DNA from: Microbacterium sp.
Lineage (GTDB): Bacteria; Actinomycetota; Actinomycetes; Actinomycetales; Microbacteriaceae
Reading direction: 5' to 3'
Length of the DNA stretch: 39,819 nt
NCBI GenBank assembly: GCA_003248655.1
Contig: QFPM01000024.1
Span: 1 to 39,819, forward strand
Part shown: positions 24,331 to 32,258 of the stretch, piece by piece
Position numbering within the stretch: the first letter of the stretch is position 1
Layout: each line of letters starts with the position of its first letter
The notes under the pieces: generated by a model
What the model saw: the letters and a program-made list of their open reading frames with translations, nothing else
The model's database searches: none
What the model was told of the DNA's origin: nothing
Translations under genes and position numbers: made by a program

Positions 24331-24654
24331 TCGAAAGCTGTCGAACCCCCGGGCGAGGGCCGCGCGTCGTTCAGACGCAACTCCCGATCAAACACCTGCG
24401 CTCACGGCGAAATCACAGCCCTAACGAAACGCATACGGCCACCCGTCGAAAGCTAACGGCCGTCCATACATCCCCGACGTCCCGCGCCCTCCCCGATGCC
24501 GGCGACCACCTCCGCCCCGAGTGCTCATACCCCGCCCGGCTTCTGCTCGTCATGTCAGCAGACCGTGAGCAATCCGGGCGAAGCGGGCCGTTCCGCGCAT
24601 GTATTCCGTTCGGACCCCACCGATCGTGCGGATGGGCGGGCTAGGACAGACGGT
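24331..24654. promoter_or_regulatory. Divergent intergenic region upstream of kdp and the LysA-like pair
   Basis: 324 bp without a convincing gene. It must hold the kdp promoter (leftwards) and that of the gene at 24655 (rightwards). TCGAAAGCT occurs twice, at 24331-24339 and 24446-24454, and CTAACG twice near 24421 and 24453. These short repeats could be KdpE or other regulator sites, but I cannot tell. An open frame from 24496 in phase with the downstream gene looks non-coding. I found no riboswitch I could name. Confidence 0.4.
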
Positions 24655-25266
24655 GTGACTCTCACCGATATCGTCCCCACGCTGCGACGCACCCTTCCCG
24701 TTCCACTTCGGGCGAGGGCTTGGCCGGATCACACGACGCCGACGACGACCGACGTGGTCGTCGCCGGAGTGTCGATGCGGCGTCTGGCCGAGATGTGCGG
24801 CACCCCCTGCGTCCACAACACTGACCGCATCATTCGCACGAACCCCCGCCAGGCCGAGGTGCTCCGCTCGGACGTGTCGGTCGTCATCACCCGTGTCGTG
24901 ATGACAGTGAACAACCTCGACTCCCAACGCGTCATCCTCATCGACGCGAACTTCAGCGACGTCCCTGCGGTGTGGTCCGAGGCGCGCCTGATCGACCGGA
25001 TCTCCGCCGCCGCGTCGGCTCCTGGCATCTTGCTGGCCGCGGAAGCAGCCGCCCCGGCCTACCCGTCTCCTCCGGTGCGGCTTCCCGCCGACCTCGCCGA
25101 AGGCGACCTGCTGGCACTGCCGTGCGAAGGCACAGTGCCCCTGGGGCGCGTGCGTCCGGTGCCACTGCCGCGCCATGACACAGCACCGTTGTCTCCGGCT
25201 ATCGCGGTGTCCCCGGCCATCGACATCGCCCCAGGTCTCTTGTCCGCCCTGACCCCCCAGCTCTGA
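24655..25266 (+). CDS. LysA-like protein lacking the catalytic barrel (first of a tandem pair)
   Basis: 203 residues from GTG 24655, preceded by AGGACAG; the next paralogue also starts GTG-ACT-CT. The N-terminal part VVVAGVSMRRLAEMCGTP resembles the opening strand and helix of diaminopimelate decarboxylase (LysA). It is then joined directly to a segment like the LysA C-terminal barrel: VSVVITRVVMTVNN, VILIDANFSDVPAVW and LPADLAEGDLLALPCEGTV. In LysA some 250 residues of PLP-binding TIM barrel lie between these parts; here they are absent, as are the PLP lysine and the active-site cysteine motif. It is therefore unlikely to be a decarboxylase. It may be a binding or regulatory domain. The family assignment is from memory of motifs and needs a structure search. 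Confidence 0.6.
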   Translation: MTLTDIVPTLRRTLPVPLRARAWPDHTTPTTTDVVVAGVSMRRLAEMCGTPCVHNTDRIIRTNPRQAEVLRSDVSVVITRVVMTVNNLDSQRVILIDANFSDVPAVWSEARLIDRISAAASAPGILLAAEAAAPAYPSPPVRLPADLAEGDLLALPCEGTVPLGRVRPVPLPRHDTAPLSPAIAVSPAIDIAPGLLSALTPQL

Positions 25267-25282
25267 AACGGAGACAGTTGAC

Positions 25283-25837
25283 GTGACTCTGTTACACACC
25301 ATCCTCAGCGCCCGACTCCTCCGGAACCGGATCCCTGCAGCGACGCCGCGGGCACACGGGTGGCCCATGGACACCGTTCACACTCGCGAGGACGTGCTGG
25401 TCGGTGGGCACTCGCTGCTCGGACTCGCCACGACGCGGGGCACACCCGCGGTACTCATCCACCCCGCCGGACACCCCGAACGGACTGGAGGTTCTGACGC
25501 CTATGTCACCCTCGTAATCACGCGTGTCCTCGCTGTCGCCGGGGACACGCGCGGCGCGTTGCACGTCCGCGTCGACGGCGACATGACGGAAGTCACCCCG
25601 GACTGGGCGGGGTCGACCGTGCTCGGCCGCCCCGACGCTGGCAGTCGGGCGCCCGCCAGCATCGAAACGATCGGAGCAGCACCGCTGCCGGGTGAGGTGC
25701 CCCAGGAAATCCAGGCTGGGGATCTTCTGGTCGTCCCGTGCGCGGGAACGATCGCGCTGGCCACCGTACGGCACCACCCCGCCACGACCCCAAACGAAAG
25801 AAACTCGATGGAGACGTGGACGCGATGCGCGAAATGA
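25283..25837 (+). CDS. LysA-like protein lacking the catalytic barrel (second of the pair)
   Basis: 184 residues from GTG 25283 with CGGAGACAG upstream, 16 bp after the first paralogue. The same layout is seen: DVLVGGHSLLGLATTRGTP, then YVTLVITRVLAVAGD, LHVRVDGDMTEVTPDW and IQAGDLLVVPCAGTIALATV. It matches its neighbour in order of segments, with moderate identity, so this is an old tandem duplication. The stop overlaps ATG 25834 of the next gene (ATGA), so all three are one operon. The function is unknown. Its position, divergent from kdp, suggests a link to K+ stress. Confidence 0.6.
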   Translation: MTLLHTILSARLLRNRIPAATPRAHGWPMDTVHTREDVLVGGHSLLGLATTRGTPAVLIHPAGHPERTGGSDAYVTLVITRVLAVAGDTRGALHVRVDGDMTEVTPDWAGSTVLGRPDAGSRAPASIETIGAAPLPGEVPQEIQAGDLLVVPCAGTIALATVRHHPATTPNERNSMETWTRCAK

Positions 25838-26361
25838 CCTTCCGCACCTCCACCTCCGGCAGGATGTGCTTGCTGACCGGCGGATCTCTACATGGACCCG
25901 ACGCAGAGCAGCCGGCTACGGACAAAGGTGCGAGCTCTTCGTTCGTGGGCGGCATCGTGTGGGGGATCCAGCTGGAGGACAGCGCAGCGGGGCTACAGGT
26001 ACGCAACCGCCTCCGCGGTTCCTGGCGGCCCATTCGCGATGTGCTGCGTCGCTCGCCGACCGTGCATCATGTGATCGTGCTGTACCGGCGGGGTCCCGGC
26101 CATCGCCCTCGCTCCTGCAAACGGTTCGCTTACGCGGCGGCCACAGACTTTCACGCGCGGGCCGAGAGAGAACTGGGGTGGGACGTCGATGTCGTCTTTA
26201 TCGACGTGACCGACTGCGCGTCCCACGCGCGGCTGAACGCTCGGCTTCTCCAGTACGTCCGCACGCACCCTTCCCCCAATATCTGGGGCGCGCTCTCGCT
26301 GGACTGGGCGGACGTCCGTGACCGATCCGTCCACGACGTGGCCGCGGAGATCTTCGCCTGA
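25834..26361 (+). CDS. Unrecognised protein, paralogue of the product at 12715-13233
   Basis: 175 residues from ATG 25834, chosen for the ATGA overlap with the preceding gene; ATG 25825 would add three residues. It shares with the 12715 product the segments VVFIDVTDCA and SLDWADVRD, and strand positions around HHVIVLYRRG. It has no signal peptide or membrane helix. I cannot assign a family. It ends the operon of the two LysA-like genes and is followed by a hairpin. The paralogue lacks LysA-like neighbours, so the two families are not obligate partners. Confidence 0.7.
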   Translation: MTFRTSTSGRMCLLTGGSLHGPDAEQPATDKGASSSFVGGIVWGIQLEDSAAGLQVRNRLRGSWRPIRDVLRRSPTVHHVIVLYRRGPGHRPRSCKRFAYAAATDFHARAERELGWDVDVVFIDVTDCASHARLNARLLQYVRTHPSPNIWGALSLDWADVRDRSVHDVAAEIFA

Positions 26362-26380
26362 TCGCGGCCACACCGCGATC
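26360..26380 (+). terminator. Terminator hairpin of the LysA-like operon
   Basis: Perfect 8-bp arms GATCGCGG and CCGCGATC around CCACA overlap the stop codon of the 25834 gene. It is followed by a convergent gene, so it may act in both directions. No T-run is present. Confidence 0.5.
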
Positions 26381-26426
26381 GAAACCAGGCGGGGGCGATG
26401 TCCTCTGCCCGACGGCCAGCCGATGG

Positions 26427-26945
26427 CTAGCCGTTTCGTTGCAGACTGAGCAGTGTCACCTCGCCGAACACGTTACGCCAGGCTCTCGTGTACTGGTCTG
26501 CCGTGATCGTTCCCGCGCGACGGGCGCTCGCTGCTTCCGTCATCGTCTCCGCGAGAGCCTCGAGATGAGTCTGCGCCCGGGAACGATCGTGGTCGGGCGA
26601 GATCGCCGACGTGCACACCCAGATGGATGCGGACTTGCGACGGACCCCGATCGTCCGGGAAGACAGAACCACCCAGCCGATCACGAAGAGGCCTGCGATC
26701 GACAGCAGCGTCAGCTCGGGCGACGCCCCGGTTCCCAGCAGAACGATCGCGGCGATAACCGCGCCGCCTATGCCGAGGGGGGTGAGTGTGCGAGACGCGT
26801 CGGCCCAGAGACGTTCCCGGTCGAACGAGTCGGGCGGGTATACGACCAGATGCGTCGTGACGCTGCCATATCGGCCGGTGGACCGGGATATGTGCCCCCA
26901 CCGTTGCGTGCCGACAACCTCCGTGGATGAGTACTGGCCTGCCAT
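26427..26945 (-). CDS. Two-helix membrane protein, possibly DUF6611 family
   Basis: 172 residues from ATG 26945; GTG 27005 would add 20 residues of unlikely composition but has a GGGGAAG upstream. The N-terminal part has VVGTQRWGHISRSTGRYGSV and THLVVYPPDS, features I associate with actinobacterial DUF6611 proteins. Two adjacent membrane helices follow (IGGAVIAAIVLLGTG and LTLLSIAGLFVIGWVVL), then a cytoplasmic-looking helical tail. Function unknown. It converges with the LysA-like operon. Confidence 0.6.
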   Translation of the reverse strand: MAGQYSSTEVVGTQRWGHISRSTGRYGSVTTHLVVYPPDSFDRERLWADASRTLTPLGIGGAVIAAIVLLGTGASPELTLLSIAGLFVIGWVVLSSRTIGVRRKSASIWVCTSAISPDHDRSRAQTHLEALAETMTEAASARRAGTITADQYTRAWRNVFGEVTLLSLQRNG

Positions 26946-27005
26946 GGGGAAGTGAGGACTGTCGGGGTCCGCGCGTTTCGACACGCATACAGCTTTGTCG
27001 CCCAC

Positions 27006-27234
27006 GTGGCTTCCCCGCGTGCGTCCTCACACAACCCATGCGCGAATCCGCCCAATACTCACGTCGATCCAAACACGGGCCGTTCGGCCGAGGTGACTCA
27101 GATGCATATGCCGCTTCGACGAACTACACATCCGCTGGCGCTGATACCGCCACCGTCGAGGTGCCCCCAACGGCCAAGCAGCGCGAAGACGCGGAAGGCG
27201 ATCACAGGATCGGTGGCACGGACGACAGAATCAC
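27006..27234. other. Intergenic DNA outside the second Tn7-like element
   Basis: Together with the repeat array after it, this forms a gene-free stretch of more than 400 bp. I see no gene or RNA. If the transposon end at 27235 is right, this is the flank into which the element inserted, and the five bases ATCAC (27230-27234) would be the expected target duplication. Confidence 0.35.
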
Positions 27235-27334
27235 TGTCATCGGACACTCCAGTTGTCCGATTCTCACCGACGTGTCGAGTCGTCTCATTCCAGCTGTCGG
27301 ATTCTCACTCCAGTTGTCGAGACGACGGCGCGCC
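27235..27334 (+). repeat. Array of five about 20-bp TGTC repeats, probable TnsB-binding left end
   Basis: TGTC recurs at 27235, 27254, 27273, 27295 and 27315, spaced 19, 19, 22 and 20 bp. The clearest units are TGTCCGATTCTCACCGACG and TGTCGGATTCTCACTCCAG; others share the CTCCAG or TCTCA parts. Tn7/Tn402-type ends begin with TGT and carry several such sites for TnsB/TniA. The array lies about 100 bp before tnsA, with TGTC pointing outwards to the left, as expected for the terminus of an element extending right. Confidence 0.65.
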
Positions 27335-27437
27335 GCGTAGTGCTGGTCCGAGGCGGGAGTAGCTTGCGGTGCAAGCCGGGAGGTTCCATAGGAGCGCTCT
27401 GATCGGGTGCGGGATTCTCCGGAAGGGAGAGTTCTCC

Positions 27438-28181
27438 GTGACCTTGACCCAAGACTGGCTCGCCGCGATCGACGGGACGAACGCTCTCGCGGCTACGATC
27501 GAGTTTTCCAGACACGGCCTCCTCCAGCACGCAGACCCCGTCGACGCGGCGCGCGTGATGTTCGAGGATGCGGATCCGGTACGCGAGTTCCCGTCGTGGC
27601 CGGGCAAGCGCAACTTCGAGGGCAAGCTGTGGATGGCCTCTACTGGCCGACACGTTCCGTTCGAGTCGTTCTGGGAGCGCTCGTTCCTGACCTCGCTGGA
27701 CAGGACGGAGGATGTCGTCGGGGTGGCGAGCCAGCCGATGTGGATTCGCTGGCGATCACCGAGGCGCTCACACGCGCCCGACTACTTCGTGCGCCGATCC
27801 GATGGGAGTGCGCTGCTCGTCGACGTGAAACCGGTCGAGCTGATCAAGCCCGAGGACAGCATCAAGTTCGAACTCACTCGTCGCCTTGCTGCCGCGCTGG
27901 GATGGTCCTATCTCGTCTTCGATCAGCTTCCCGGAGCAACCCAGGCGAATCTGCGCTTCCTGCTTCGGTACCGCGAGCCTGCGTGGCTGGAGGGCGTCAA
28001 CATCGCCGAGCTCAGGCTCAGCGGTCGAATGAGTCTGGGCTCGCTCGCGGCGGCCCTCGATGGTGTTGCCCGCTCAGGTGTCGGCGCCGCGTATGCACTC
28101 GTGTGGAGCGGAGTTGCCGAGGCGGATCTGCGCCGTCCCCTATCGATGACGACCATCGTCGACCTCGGGGCGGCAGCATGA
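27438..28181 (+). CDS. tnsA: TnsA-like endonuclease of the second Tn7-like element
   Basis: 247 residues from GTG 27438, preceded by GGAAGGGAGA at the right distance. An upstream start at 27369 is less likely. The PD-(D/E)xK nuclease residues are visible: E76 or E80 in FESFWERSF, D115 in HAPDYFV and K131 in LVDVKP. A C-terminal helical region contacts TnsC in Tn7. TnsA cuts the 5' strands, allowing cut-and-paste movement together with TnsB. The stop overlaps the tnsB ATG by 4 bp. Its C-terminus identifies the tnsA remnant at 99-311. Confidence 0.85.
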   Translation: MTLTQDWLAAIDGTNALAATIEFSRHGLLQHADPVDAARVMFEDADPVREFPSWPGKRNFEGKLWMASTGRHVPFESFWERSFLTSLDRTEDVVGVASQPMWIRWRSPRRSHAPDYFVRRSDGSALLVDVKPVELIKPEDSIKFELTRRLAAALGWSYLVFDQLPGATQANLRFLLRYREPAWLEGVNIAELRLSGRMSLGSLAAALDGVARSGVGAAYALVWSGVAEADLRRPLSMTTIVDLGAAA

Positions 28182-30196
28182 GCATTCACCCGGGCGACAT
28201 CATTCGGTGGCAGGGCGGAAGCCATCAGGTCGTCGCGATCCGACCCACCTACCTGACCTTGCGCGCCGTCGACGGCGACGGAGACGACGTGGAGGTGCTC
28301 GCCGCTGATCTGCGACATGAGGCGGAACCTGCTGCAGCGGCATCGCTCCGCTCGCTGCTGGATCTGCGCAGCCTGCAGGACCTCGACGCGCGTGACCGCA
28401 AGATCGTCGACGTATGGCTGGAGGAACTCGCCCGGTTCGACGAGCTCGTGGCGGTAGGCGTGACCAAGCCCGCGGCGCGGCAGCAGATCATCCAGAACGT
28501 CAACCGTCGTCTCGGGACCGACTACAGCCCCGTCAAGGTCTCGCGGCAACAACGCGCTCTCGAGGAGTTCGGGGCCAGTGGACTTCTCGATCGACGTCGC
28601 CACGGCCTGGCCGACATGCCCGGGCGTTCCTACGACGAGCGCCTCATCGACGCGATCCTGACTGTCCAGGCCGGCCAGGAACGGAAATCCACGGGAACCG
28701 GGACGCGACTGATCTGGCTCGTCCGCAGAGAGTTGGACGACCGCTTCGGCGAGGGCGTCGTGCCGATGCCGAGCCGCGCAACGATGTACCGGCTCCTGAG
28801 TGAGCTTGATGCGGGCAAGCACACGCTCGGGACTGCTCGTGCCCGCCGCACCACGGCGAATCAGCCAGATCATATGCACGGGGTGCGGTCGGGGGTGCGG
28901 CCCGGTGAGCAGGTGCTGATCGACACGACGCCGATGGAGATCCTCGTCGAGTGCGACGGTGAACCCGTCCGCCCCGATCTCACTCTGCTGTTGTGCGAGG
29001 CATCCAGGTCGGTGCTCTCCGGCATCGTTACCGTTGGCTCCCGCAGCATCGATCTGGTGGTGGTCCTCGCTCGCGCTCTCGTGCCGTACTCCTCTCGCCC
29101 CGACGGGGTGCGTGCGAACCGGCGTCAGGTGTCGGAGGCATGGACTGGCACGGACGGGCTCATGGTCGAGCGGTTCGAGGCGCTCCGCGATGCGCAGCCC
29201 TACATCTTCCCCGAGTCGATCACGACCGACCGTGGCGCGTCATACGTGTCTCGGCACTTCTCGGATGCGTGCCGGACGTTGGGGATCTCACTCACCGTCA
29301 ACGCCGAGTACTCGCCGACGCAGAAGGCGAAGATCGAGCGGATGTTCCGCACCGTCAAGGACATGTTCACCCAGTACGCGATCGCGTTCCTCGGGCAGAG
29401 CACCGACATGCGCGGCGACGAGATCATTGCGACGAGCCAGTTGCTCACTCTCGAGCAGCTGCAGGAGTTGTTCGAGGACTGGGTCGCAGTGAGCTGGCAG
29501 AACCGACCCCATAAGGCGCTGCGCGACCCCCGCAATCCGCGACTGATGCTGACCCCGAACCAGATGGTCGCCGCGTACCGAGAGATCGCGCCGGAGCTGC
29601 AGGTGCCGCTCACAGCCGAGAAGTACATTGCATTGCTCCCTACGGATTGGCGTGTGATCAACCACTACGGTGTCGACATCGACCTGCGCGTGTACGACTC
29701 AACGGAACTCGGCCCGCTGCGAAAGAAGCGGTCACCGCATCATCGGCAGCAGGGCAAGTGGCCGTTCCACGTCGACCCGTACAACCCGATGACGGTGTGG
29801 CTGGAGCTCGGCGACCAGTTCGTCCCGCTGGACTGGCGGTCCCCGTACAGCGGCGTTCCGATGGCTGACGAAGTGTGGCGGGTTGCCCGCGCTCAGGCGG
29901 TCGCTCGCGGCGAGAGTGAGCCAAGCACCGACGACCTGAACGAGGTGATGCGCCGGTTCATGTACAAGGGCAACGCGCTGCCGACGAAGCGGCAGAAGAA
30001 GCGTGCGATAAGCGCACGAACGGATCCGCTGGCGATCACCAACCAACTCCCGCACGTCGCACCCGCATCCCCACCGGGCAGTGAGCCGGCGGGTGCCAAC
30101 GATGGTGACGACGAGAAGGTTGACGCCCTGCCTGCGAAGCCGGCTTGGCCGGTCGCTGCGCCTTTCGGGATGACCCGATCGCCGGATGAGGTGTAA
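28178..30196 (+). CDS. tnsB: Tn7-like DDE transposase TnsB of the second element
   Basis: 672 residues from ATG 28178, inside the tnsA stop overlap; the open frame upstream of it is antisense-like noise. N-terminal DNA-binding domains reach to about residue 230. The catalytic residues are D249 in LIDTTPM, D351 in TTDRGAS and E387 in KIERMFR. A C-terminal barrel and tail follow (TNQLPHVAPASPPG), which in Tn7 binds TnsC. It should recognise the TGTC repeats at 27235-27334. It is a homologue, not a recent duplicate, of the TnsB at 314. Confidence 0.92.
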   Translation: MSIHPGDIIRWQGGSHQVVAIRPTYLTLRAVDGDGDDVEVLAADLRHEAEPAAAASLRSLLDLRSLQDLDARDRKIVDVWLEELARFDELVAVGVTKPAARQQIIQNVNRRLGTDYSPVKVSRQQRALEEFGASGLLDRRRHGLADMPGRSYDERLIDAILTVQAGQERKSTGTGTRLIWLVRRELDDRFGEGVVPMPSRATMYRLLSELDAGKHTLGTARARRTTANQPDHMHGVRSGVRPGEQVLIDTTPMEILVECDGEPVRPDLTLLLCEASRSVLSGIVTVGSRSIDLVVVLARALVPYSSRPDGVRANRRQVSEAWTGTDGLMVERFEALRDAQPYIFPESITTDRGASYVSRHFSDACRTLGISLTVNAEYSPTQKAKIERMFRTVKDMFTQYAIAFLGQSTDMRGDEIIATSQLLTLEQLQELFEDWVAVSWQNRPHKALRDPRNPRLMLTPNQMVAAYREIAPELQVPLTAEKYIALLPTDWRVINHYGVDIDLRVYDSTELGPLRKKRSPHHRQQGKWPFHVDPYNPMTVWLELGDQFVPLDWRSPYSGVPMADEVWRVARAQAVARGESEPSTDDLNEVMRRFMYKGNALPTKRQKKRAISARTDPLAITNQLPHVAPASPPGSEPAGANDGDDEKVDALPAKPAWPVAAPFGMTRSPDEV

Positions 30197-30201
30197 CTGC
30201 G

Positions 30202-31299
30202 ATGTTCGACGACCTACTGGGAGACTTCGACTTCGACGCCCCGTCGAGCGATTTCGACTACGCGACCAAGGAAGGGTGGCGCGAGTTCGTCGAGTTCGTC
30301 GCACAGCGGCCACTCTCGATCACACTGCCTGAGTACGACGCGATGGACTCCTCGGAGCGTGCGCTGTTCAACATCGCCCGCGAACGGTACATGACCCTCG
30401 GCGCCCGAGTCGCGACCCCGGCACTGCGGCAGGTGGCGGTCGCGATCCGCCATGCGATGGCCGACAATCGCTCCCCAGACGCCAGCAAGTCCGGCGTGAT
30501 CATCTCCGGCCGCCCAGGTCTCGGGAAGACCACCGCGGTCCAGGAGTTCGGCAGGGCATTCGAGCGAGCACGACGACAACGCGCCGGCGACACCGTGAGC
30601 AGAAGCCTGATCCCGGCTGCCTACGTCCCGGTGCCCACTCACGCGACGGCAAAGACCATGATCACCAAGATCGCCGACTTCTACGCCCTCCCATACTCCC
30701 GAAACGCGAACTACGAAGCCCTCCTCAGCCGCGTGAGCCACGTGATGCGCGAATGCGGCACCGAACTCGTAATCGTCGACGACATCCACCGATTGGATCT
30801 GCACTACCGCGGCAACGAGCAGGTCGCCGACGCGCTCAAAGAACTCTCCGAACGGTGCCCCGGCACCATGGTCTACGCCGGCGTCGATGTCGCCCGCAAC
30901 GGCCTGTTCTGGGGCTCCCGCGGCGAACAGATCATGGCCCGGTTCGAACTCGTGAAGTTCGACACGTACGACACAGGCGAAACCGACGGAGCTGCTGTGT
31001 GGGGACGCATCCTCGTCGATCTCGAGGACTCGCTGTGCCTCATCTCCCAACCTGATGGCGAGATCCTCAACGCCGCCGCCGAACTCCGCGAACTGTCCCG
31101 CGGGTCCATCGGGCGTATCGCGAGAGCCGTGCGCCGCGGCGCACGGCGCGCCATCGAACAGCACACCGAGCGCCTCGACCTCGACGACGTACTCGCATCA
31201 CTCGCAAAGATCCGCGAAGCGGAAGGCTGGGTCGAGGAAGAAGAGAAACGCCCCTCACCACGCCCCAAGCGAGGACGGCCAGCGAAGGCCCGAGTGTGA
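30202..31299 (+). CDS. tnsC: Tn7-like AAA+ ATPase TnsC of the second element
   Basis: 365 residues, ATG 30202, with GAGGTG upstream, 5 bp after tnsB. Walker A is GRPGLGKTT with K109; Walker B is LVIVDDIHRLD with D193 and D194. Near the N-terminus WREFVEFVAQRPLSIT matches the first TnsC (WSAFVSETLDKPLPIT). The C-terminal tail is basic (PSPRPKRGRPAKARV), perhaps for DNA contact. It links TniQ target recognition to TnsA/TnsB. The stop overlaps the next gene by GTGA. Confidence 0.92.
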   Translation: MFDDLLGDFDFDAPSSDFDYATKEGWREFVEFVAQRPLSITLPEYDAMDSSERALFNIARERYMTLGARVATPALRQVAVAIRHAMADNRSPDASKSGVIISGRPGLGKTTAVQEFGRAFERARRQRAGDTVSRSLIPAAYVPVPTHATAKTMITKIADFYALPYSRNANYEALLSRVSHVMRECGTELVIVDDIHRLDLHYRGNEQVADALKELSERCPGTMVYAGVDVARNGLFWGSRGEQIMARFELVKFDTYDTGETDGAAVWGRILVDLEDSLCLISQPDGEILNAAAELRELSRGSIGRIARAVRRGARRAIEQHTERLDLDDVLASLAKIREAEGWVEEEEKRPSPRPKRGRPAKARV

Positions 31300-32258
31300 G
31301 AGCCTTACCGGTTCGCATCGAACCGTTCCCCGGCGAGACCACTCGCAGTGTCTACCGGCGACTGGCCGAGCACAACGCCGTGCCTACCGGGGAGCTGTGG
31401 ACAGCGATTCGCCACGTGCGACCGCGCCTTCCCCTACGCACCTCGCCGGAACTCGTCCCACGTCTCGTTGAAGAGCTCGCTGCGCTGCCGCACGGGCACT
31501 TCCGCGGGCGCCCACGTGACCGACTCTTTGTCCGGTGCGTGCATGCCCAATGGCAGCACGCGAATTGCGATAGTTGCGCGCCGCTACCCGCGCCCGTCTC
31601 TATGTGTCGGCGATGCTCTCACGGTGAGGACGTCGAAGTACGCGGCCGAACGGGCCTGGTCTGCACCCGGCATCGCCGCTGGCACGGCGCCGGCGCCGAC
31701 GATGATGCCTCTGCCAGTGCGAGGCATCGCCGCGCGGAGCGGTGCCTCGTCGGCACGCTCTGGGAACGCGGGATAGGCCCTTACACAGGGGAACTCGAAC
31801 TCGCTGCCGAGATCCTTGGCCACTGCCAGGCATCGGACGACGCGGAGACTGTCACCGCTGGCCCTGGCATGGCCTTGCGGGAGGCGTACCCAGATGCGGT
31901 TCAGCTTGTCGCGCTACTGACCGAGCCCTGGGCGGAGCGGCTCATGGCTAACACCGGGATTGGACACGCACCTGTCGCCGCACTCATCGAGACTTCCGTG
32001 ACCGCGGTCATGACGCGCTCGAGAAGCGCTTTCGCGGCCGTCCGAGAGTCCTTCCGTGCACGAGACCGGGAGACGGTGATCACTATGAACCGGAGCGTGC
32101 GACTGCGGCATGGCCAGTCTCCTGGCCTGGGTGAGCTCGGTGCACATATCCACGCCATGGCGCCTCGCGTGCGCGCCACCCTCCTCAGACATGCCGACGC
32201 CCGCCACTCTCACGGTACTCAACAGTCCGATCAAGTGCGCGCGCCCCGATCAACGTGA
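31296..32258 (+). CDS. tniQ: TniQ-family target-selection protein, first of two
   Basis: 320 residues from GTG 31296, overlapping the tnsC stop. The opening LPVRIEPFPGETTRSVYRRLAE is TniQ-like. Zinc-ligand pattern: C in RCVHAQW, CDSC, CRRC and VCTRHRRWH. The helical C-terminal part ends LLRHADARHSHG. It is shorter than the second TniQ. Two TniQ genes in one operon suggest either two target types or a heterodimer. The stop overlaps the next start by 4 bp. Confidence 0.85.
   Translation: MRALPVRIEPFPGETTRSVYRRLAEHNAVPTGELWTAIRHVRPRLPLRTSPELVPRLVEELAALPHGHFRGRPRDRLFVRCVHAQWQHANCDSCAPLPAPVSMCRRCSHGEDVEVRGRTGLVCTRHRRWHGAGADDDASASARHRRAERCLVGTLWERGIGPYTGELELAAEILGHCQASDDAETVTAGPGMALREAYPDAVQLVALLTEPWAERLMANTGIGHAPVAALIETSVTAVMTRSRSAFAAVRESFRARDRETVITMNRSVRLRHGQSPGLGELGAHIHAMAPRVRATLLRHADARHSHGTQQSDQVRAPRST

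Noticed and set aside
24496..24654. In-frame upstream extension of the first LysA-like protein
   Set aside because: Composition is unlike its paralogue, whose protein starts at the equivalent GTG-ACT-CT; the start at 24655 is better supported.
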